Assembly (NCBI GenBank): GCA_018873245.2
Contig: JAEMBT020000008.1
Location: 9,545,172-9,609,171, forward strand
DNA length: 64,000 bases
Direction of reading: 5' to 3'
Source: Archegozetes longisetosus
Lineage: Eukaryota > Arthropoda > Arachnida > Sarcoptiformes > Trhypochthoniidae
Positions within the stretch are counted from its first letter, which is position 1; every line of letters begins with the position of its first letter. Under the pieces are notes generated by a model, which searched no databases, was not told the DNA's origin, and saw only the letters and a program-made list of their open reading frames with translations. Below, piece after piece: positions 58,201 through 64,000 of the stretch. The translations under genes and the position numbers were made by a program.

Positions 58201-59197
58201 AGTTAGTCCGAATGCTATCAGAATCAAGCTTAGCATTTGATTTTGAAGTTTTAATTTACTAATTAATTAATTTCTAGTTATTATCTGTTACAACGTCATC
58301 AGGGGTTTAATTGCTAGTAGCGACATCACAGCGCTGCGACACATATAGTAAACACGAAACACTGCGATGTTAGGAAGAATTTCTGTCCTTAGAGAGACAT
58401 ATTGCCAGAAAAAAAAATCTTAGAAATAACGTTATAAGTCTAAATTAATCAGGATTTTTGTCATTCAAAGCCAGATATATGACTGAGAAATAGCTAAATT
58501 TTCAAGAAATAACGACATTCTGTTGATTTTAGCAAGATTTTTAAAGTCAAACTTGGGTACATTTTACCACACAGTTGTGACGAAGGGTTAAAGTATTCTA
58601 AATTTCTATCGCTGGCATATTCCTCCAAATACTTCTCTGAAATAATTGTCTGATTTTCAGTGAAAATAATTAAAAATATTGAGATATAGTCGACTTTTAA
58701 GCTCAAAGCGATTTACCCCATAAAAGAGTTTTCACAAATTAATTAAAATATCATCAATTACTTACGACTGAATCTTGTCGCCAGATGGTGTGCTGCATTG
58801 GCAATCACTTTAGGATAGCTCTCATTCTTTGTAAATTCATATCCATTACCATAAGAGCATATAATCATGAATCCGATATCATGAGAACCGGCAGTGAACT
58901 GGTCATTAAACATTCCATCAGTGGCCTCAATGGCTAATTGTTTCCATTCCTCACTCTTTGTATAATTATACAAATACCACAAAACTCCGGGATAGAAGCC
59001 TGCTGTCCAGCCACCAGCCCCTCCTTCATGCCATGTGGCAGACATTGGATCGCCTTCTGTTGGATATTGATGTCCAGTTTTCAGTGTTTTGTTAATTTGC
59101 TGTATTGTTTAACTGCATATTCAATTAATTGTTTGCCATCGAGTCCAAAGACAATGGGCAGTAAAATTAGGACCAGAAAAGATAGTCTGAAAAACAT
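55219..59197 (-). CDS. Secreted GH88-type unsaturated glucuronyl hydrolase
   Basis: Two exons, 59197-58766 and 55946-55219, joined by a GTAAGT...AG intron of 2.8 kb in matching phase. The start gives a hydrophobic signal peptide (MFFRLSFLVLILLPIVFG). Exon 1 continues with GHQYPTEGDP, GGWTAGFYPGVLWYLYNYT and HDIGFMI; exon 2 with VGCTRSWG, VDNMMNLELLF, ARGQAWLVNGF, SASIAASGLFELYE and ATTYGDYYFAKA. The Asp in HDIGF and in DNMMNLE are the catalytic pair of the family, which releases unsaturated uronic acid from oligosaccharides made by polysaccharide lyases. Total about 385 residues, normal for GH88. A one-base frameshift near 59105, between EYAVKQY and INKTLKTGH, breaks the copy unless it is an assembly error. 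The family is mainly bacterial, so old horizontal transfer is possible. Confidence 0.87.
56189..56723 (+). mobile_element. mariner relic in the GH88 intron
   Basis: Ends TTGGGTTGTTAACTATGAAATG and the complement of TTGGATTGTCAACTATGAAATG, flanked by TA. A frame near 56353 gives MSSKEQHIQHIMLYEFRKGN and KATETAKNIND, the first mariner helix-turn-helix; later fragments are shifted, and the catalytic part is gone. Confidence 0.88.
57522..58587. mobile_element. piggyBac-type MITE, copy 2, interrupted
   Basis: TTAA on both sides (57518-57521, 58588-58591). It is an inverted relative of 5245-5721, sharing the CCCTTCG ends, gctagtagcgacat and cagcgctgcgacacatatag. It is longer because a 586-bp solo LTR sits inside it. 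Lies in the intron of the GH88 gene. Confidence 0.9.
57599..58184. mobile_element. Solo LTR inside the piggyBac MITE
   Basis: Starts TGTTAAGAG, ends CAGTATAACA, with a 4-bp duplication CTTT (57595-57598, 58185-58188). The copy at 5245-5721 gives the empty site (cacgctttatatctg on its minus strand). An AATAAAA lies near 58070. No internal sequence. Confidence 0.78.
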
Positions 59198-60194
59198 TTT
59201 GGATATAAACGACTATATTTAATGGTTCTAATTCTTTTTATATGTTGTATTTTATCAATTAGTCAATAGATGCTAGAAACTAAAACGTTTCTGATAGAGT
59301 ATCGTATGTTTTTTTCTCACAAAACCTCCAAGTTTTTATCAAAAATTATAATCTAATGGAATTTTTCTAAATAGATTATAATTTGCTTTATCAAAAACAC
59401 GATAAAGATATACCTTAATAAATGAAGCTTTTTATAATCGACCTTTGATGTGATGAGTACAGTAGTCCGGGTTCAGGATATTCTATTGATTTAAATCTTT
59501 GTGGCAATAAATTTATTTTAGGCTTGCCTTAACTGGTATTACCCAATCTAAGCTCAATTTTGCAAAGTGACATTGCAAACTTGCAGCACTCAAGCCGAAT
59601 ATTTTATTTCAACTTCGCTAGAACTAAGAGGTCTACTATCGTAGATAGCACCAGAACAATGACCAATGGCCTCAAATTATCATAAAATAACTGTTGATAG
59701 CTCCAGGAACTGTTTGGTCATTCATATCATTACGCATTATACCGCTAATAGGTCGTTATTTAAAACTGTTACGAACGTTAAAGAACTTTTAGCGTTCTAA
59801 TAAAAGCTATAATTAAATAGTAGAAGTGACTATTTGATAGCCATTGTCGCTCAATAGCCTTATATTTGGGTGGGTGGCGGAAAGAAAAAGTTTTTGATTA
59901 TTTTTAAATGCATTCTATATCAAATTTCAATTTAAAATTGATAATTTACTGAACGAAAGTCAAAATAAATTATAGCCATTAAAGAGCTATTTAAATAAAA
60001 TTTTCAAAGCTTCTAATCAGTCAAAACGGGAGATATAACATCCGTAGTAGCACTTCCTCTAAAATTTAGCACAGTTGAGAAACTGTTAAGTCTAATCGTT
60101 TCTGCTCATGGTAGAAATATTCTCGTAACACCAAGTGCACCTAAATAGAAATTTTGAACTCGCCATTTTTGCTATCGTATACTAACAGGTAAGA
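59198..60194. other. Upstream of the GH88 gene, non-coding
   Basis: No gene found. 59820-60010 is the direct-repeat partner of 44265-44450. The rest is AT-rich. No promoter motif could be supported. Confidence 0.45.
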
Positions 60195-60537
60195 AAATGT
60201 TATGCAGATATAAATTCTCCGATTTTAAATCAGTTTTTCATTCTTTTAGGATAGTTTGTCAAACAGTTATCTTTAAAATGCTTTATATTTTATGTAATGC
60301 TTTACTAACGCTTTCAAGGTTATCATTGTATTAACGTTTGCTACGAAATGCAGCTCATACTTTAAAAGAATAACAATTCAGATCTATCTTGTTTATATAT
60401 GATATGTTAAAAAACTTGTAAAGAGAGTGAGTCTTTGGGTGGAGGTCTCGAGGAGAGGGCCTCATTATGCCTCTGCGCGAAAGTAAAAAAGTGTTAGAAA
60501 GAATTAAAATCTTTTAAAATATGAAAACCTTCAAATA

Positions 60538-61827
60538 CAGAGATTGATTCAGGCTATTTTTTGTAATTAGTATAATTATTTAATTAGGCGCTTATGAATT
60601 TGTCGAACGTGTTCAATATGCTCTCCATTTCTTTTTCTAATACATTTTAAGCGAAAATACCAATCATTAAATACTTGAAATATTATTTCTTTGGTAATTG
60701 TAGACCATTCCTCTTTAGCAATTTTCCTGAGACCAGGCAAAGTTCTCGCGTTCCTCTTTGCTAGTCTCTGTTTTAAATATCCGAAACCATAAAAATCCAA
60801 CGGACTTGCGTCAGGTGATTTCACGAGTATGCTGCTTTTATCTATAAATTTAATTCCCAACTCCTCTTCAGTTTTTTCATCCAATTCGTGGTCAAAGTTG
60901 AGGTATGAGAAGTTGCAGAATCATGATAAACAAAAACTTTGTGAAGTTCGTTTGGGTACAATCGAGGGAGATATTTGTGCACTAATGGCGTTAAAACATC
61001 GCTAATGTAATATTGGCCATTGATTTTGTTCTTATCGGGAACTTCGATTAATGGAAGTACCCCACGTCCAGTAATGATTCCGATGACCATAAACTTTGGG
61101 GAAAAACTTTCTTTTCTTTCACATACCCAATTTTCAGGAATATTTTTTTCTCTTGAAGTGTGACAAATTCTTCTTTTTCTGTTACAATCCGATAGTTCTA
61201 TCCACGACTCATCTAGAGTGACCACGAACTCCATGTTTCTCTTTCGCAGATGAGTCTTGAGTAGCTTTAATGAATTAATCCTGCGAATTTTCTTATTTTT
61301 CGGCAGGAGTTTATGTACCTTCGATTTCTTTTGTGTTCTTAAGTTTAAGTCATCATGAATTACTCTATTTATTGTTGTTTGGGATGTATTGCATTTAATA
61401 GCCATAATTCTTTGCGACTTTAGATTTTCACAGGTAGCTAAACCTTTCAATTTTGAAAGCATTATTTTGGATCTCGCGGGGCGATTGTAATTAGACCTAA
61501 ATATCTCTCCTTTTGCAGCCGCTTCACGTCTTTTCCCGATACCTCTGATCACATTAGATACAGACGCGTGAGAAATATCATATCCCAACTCCTTAAGTTT
61601 AGCTGATAATGGGCGGGATTTATAACCATCTTCGGAAAGCGCTTTTATCATGCCCTCGAGTTTTTGGTCAATTATTTTCGGCATTTTATTACAAAATCAC
61701 TTGAAATTAAAGGACTCTATTGTTTAATGTTTATATTTTTTAAAATTAAAACATGTGATATTTATAAACATGCGTACATTGATTCAGTAGTGATTTAAGA
61801 GTGTAAAAAATAGCCTGAATCACTCTG
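60538..61827 (-). mobile_element. mariner-superfamily transposon 1 (1.29 kb)
   Basis: Ends CAGAGATTGATTCAGGCTAT and the complement of CAGAGTGATTCAGGCTAT, flanked by TA. It carries nearly the whole transposase on the minus strand. The copy at 15950-16560 shows the empty TA target. Confidence 0.93.
60576..61684 (-). pseudogene. mariner transposase, near-complete, one frameshift
   Basis: From the ATG at 61684: a helix-turn-helix part (YDISHASVSNVIRGIGKRRE), a second one (CNTSQTTINRVI), then the catalytic motifs VTLDESWIEL, VYHDSATSH and SPDASPLDFYGFGYLK. A one-base frame change near 60885 separates the second and third motifs. The Asp-Asp spacing is about 41 residues, allowing for the shift, which points to a DD41D-like member. 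Apart from the shift the frame is open over 345 codons, so it decayed recently. Confidence 0.88.
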
Positions 61828-61983
61828 TATGTTTATAATATTTTTTGTGTCCATCAAATAATGAAATCACGTCTAAATCTTATGTTATATTTTTTTATAA
61901 ATTTGTTATTAAATATTATTTTAAATACTTATAATTTTTTAAGAAAATAAAAGATTGCAATCAAACAAAGTCTAATATTACTA

Positions 61984-63228
61984 CAGGTAGCGGGTCAATT
62001 TGTACTGATGGACTTTAAAGTTTAATAACTAATTTATTTATCATGTAATTCCAATTGTGCTTTTTAATATGAAGACCTTTATTATAATAGACTTGTCGAC
62101 ATCTTTTTGGCCAACTTTTCAAAGCTCGGTTGATCATTTCTTGTGGGATTTTCTTCAACTCCTCTCGAATCGCTGTTTTAAGACCATTTATGGTCGTTAT
62201 ATTTCGATGTTTGAGAATTGTTTTCAGATAACCCCATAAGAAATAATCACAAGGAGCGCAGTCAGGGCTATTGAGTAACCATTTTTCCGGGTGAACATGA
62301 GAAACCCCATTTCCTTCCAGAAAATCCAAGGTGATTTTTGCGCGATGTGATGAGCCGAGTCTTGATGAAAAACAAAATTCCCGTTAGGATATAATTTCTT
62401 CGCATCTTGCTTGATAAATGGTTTTAAAATTTTATCAATATAATATCTTGCATTTATCTTCGCTCCTGGCTCGACAAATCGTGCAGTGGTCACTCCATTG
62501 GCATAAATTCAAATCCATACCATGACTCCTTGTGGATGTGATTGGTGAACATATTGTTCATAGTTTTTGCGTGAAGATCTTCGGCTTTTATTCTTACTCG
62601 TAATGAGGTAAAGCCATGCCTCATCGGTGGTGATGTAATTTCTCCATCTCTCTTGCCGAAGTCGCCTATAAAATGGCCATGAGCGTCGATATCTTTTCTT
62701 TATCATTTCTAAACTTAAACGATGCCCAGTTGGTTTTTTCACGGACTTTAAGTTTAATTTTTCCTTCAAAACTGTCCTAAGGTATCTTTTGGACACTTTA
62801 AAGTGGTTTGCCCGAATTTTTGGGTTGGTGGATTCGGTTTTTTAGCCATTTTTCGAAGCTCCTCAAGTCAGGTTTTCGTGAATGAACATTTTGGTCCAGT
62901 TTTCTTCTTCCAGTTGGCTAGTTTTGATGAATTTTCCTTACCATTTTTGATGTTAGATATATGAGCCATAGAAATACTGATTTCTTGCTTCTTCATGTGG
63001 TCCCTGATGACACTATGTGACCACTTTAACTTTAAAAGACCACGAATTTCACCAATAATTTCGGGAGTGAATATTTTCTTTCCCATTTTAGTTATGAAAA
63101 TAATTTTTTCAACAAACATGCTTTTAGGATTATAGTATTAAAGGATTAACGAACATGAACTTCCTTTCTAAGAGTTCATTGAGATATAACTTTCTAAAGT
63201 TCATCAGTATAAACAGATCCTCTACCTG
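61984..63228 (-). mobile_element. mariner-superfamily transposon 2 (1.25 kb)
   Basis: Ends CAGGTAGCGGGTCAATTTGT and the complement of CAGGTAGAGGATCTGTTTAT, flanked by TA (61982-61983, 63229-63230). It differs from its neighbour in TIR and transposase. The empty target is readable at about 16065 in the other repeat copy. Confidence 0.92.
62015..63086 (-). pseudogene. mariner transposase, broken
   Basis: Begins MGKKIFTPEIIGEIRGLL at 63086 with a helix-turn-helix (MAHISNIKNG). The frame breaks near 62868, resumes with KRYLRTVLKEKLNLK and TTDEAWLYL (first Asp), meets TGA near 62508 after GVMVWI, then INARYYIDKIL, VFHQDSAHHIAQ (second Asp), another shift near 62330, and NSPDCAPCDYFLWGYLK (third Asp). 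Spacing between the last two is about 36-37, suggesting a DD37D (maT-like) element. More decayed than its neighbour. Confidence 0.85.
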
Positions 63229-63355
63229 TAAGATTTAAATAGAATATTTGTTTCAGAATTCTGGATAAAAAGTTAATTTTATCCCCAGTTATGCGTTAGG
63301 TTTATGAGCTCGAACCAGAACGGCATAACAAAATCTCCAAGTTTTCTTTTCGCAA

Positions 63356-64000
63356 CTAAAATGGTTAAATATCTGTCTTTATTTACTATAAGTTTCATAA
63401 TTTTCCTATAATTGGTTAGGTTAGAATAAACAATATTGTTTTATGAGAACTTATGTGCAGACTATGTATTAACATTGGGTTTGGGTCAAAAGACCGACAA
63501 TCAAAAGGCCGACGGTCAAAAAACCGACAATTAAAAATATTACCGGTATGAATAAATATTCAATGTTGTGAGAGCGGCTTTTATATACTGTAACAACTTT
63601 TAGACTCTAATAATTAACAATTTTATTAATATATAGATTTAATACAATACACAAAATTAAACTATAATTCGGAGTCTTAGCTCTCCATTTTTCCCTTCTC
63701 TATTACCCTCACTTTGTATGCTTTCAAACTACTTTATAAAAGATGTTAGAAATACTTTCAGGTTACGTTGCCTCAAAATATCATCCCCAAAGAAGCGGTG
63801 TTCGAACATTCCATCATTAGTATCTCAAAAATTCATTTTTTTTTTCTAATCAAAATTAACTAAGAATAATTTAATTAAATATAACAATATTAAATGAAAA
63901 TGTAAATTTCCTGATAATTTAGGTAAATTTATGATAGATTTCTATTGTATTTCTAATTAATATTTGATTAAATAAAACAAAGATTGAGAAAATTTTAATT
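63356..64000. other. Window end, with a short tandem motif
   Basis: No gene. At about 63487-63533 a 14-15-bp motif (gaccgacaatcaaaa and variants) is repeated three times in tandem. Such motifs can lie at transposon ends, but no partner end falls within the window. Confidence 0.5.

Larger units (their letters stand above)
60195..63355 (-). repeat. Inverted copy of the 16-kb dispersed repeat
   Basis: Three blocks, 60195-60537, 61828-61983 and 63229-63355, match 15950-16560 on the opposite strand and in order. Between them sit two mariner-type elements. Joining the blocks at TA restores the order of the uninterrupted copy. Confidence 0.87.

Overview
The window is AT-rich nuclear DNA from an animal, most likely an arthropod. 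The evidence is GT-AG introns in recognisable animal genes (a GPATCH3 homologue, a caspase, a secreted GH88-type glucuronyl hydrolase) and a dense, layered transposon population typical of arthropods: P-element, mariner/Tc1, hAT, PIF/Harbinger, piggyBac, solo LTRs and a LINE. A giant ankyrin protein with a latrotoxin-type C-terminal domain, together with the GH88 gene, makes a chelicerate (mite or spider relative) the favoured guess, but that is inference.

Layout. 0-7 kb: a dispersed repeat, a small Tc1-like MITE, and a 5.2-kb P-element-like transposon whose THAP transposase keeps its introns but has one frameshift; a piggyBac MITE sits inside it. 7-12 kb: a Tc1-like relic, a broken GPATCH3 homologue with its intron, and a TTA-flanked fold-back MITE carrying a tRNA-like sequence. 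12.2-15.3 kb: a TA-flanked palindromic element pierced by a solo LTR, a P-element fragment, a hAT MITE and an internally deleted Harbinger. The LTR, hAT and Harbinger each still show a readable target-site duplication. 15.4-20.3 kb: repeat copies, a second Tc1-like relic, an uncertain Ser-rich exon and a deleted mariner. 20.3-27.9 kb: an uninterrupted 2528-residue ankyrin/latrotoxin-like gene on the minus strand. About 41 of its repeats are nearly identical 99-bp DNA units.

28.7-31.0 kb: a fold-back element interrupted by a solo LTR, which is itself interrupted by a hAT MITE and a small palindromic MITE. 31.8-35.2 kb: a LINE relic, then a BED-finger hAT remnant with a Tc1-like MITE inside it. 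38.1-39.5 kb: two exons of an unidentified gene beside a 19 x 12-bp minisatellite, followed by another hAT element. 43.2-54.0 kb: a diverged, interrupted large inverted duplication whose spacer holds a caspase relic. 55.2-59.2 kb: a two-exon GH88 gene whose intron is filled with a mariner and a piggyBac MITE that contains another solo LTR. 60.2-63.4 kb: an inverted copy of the 16-kb repeat, interrupted at exact TA sites by two different decayed mariner transposons.

The genes do not form a pathway. Every conserved host gene recognised here carries at least one lesion (GPATCH3, caspase, one frameshift in GH88), while the 7.6-kb ankyrin ORF is intact. That contrast is the main biological point. 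The layered insertions allow their relative order to be read from target duplications and from uninterrupted homologous copies in the same window.
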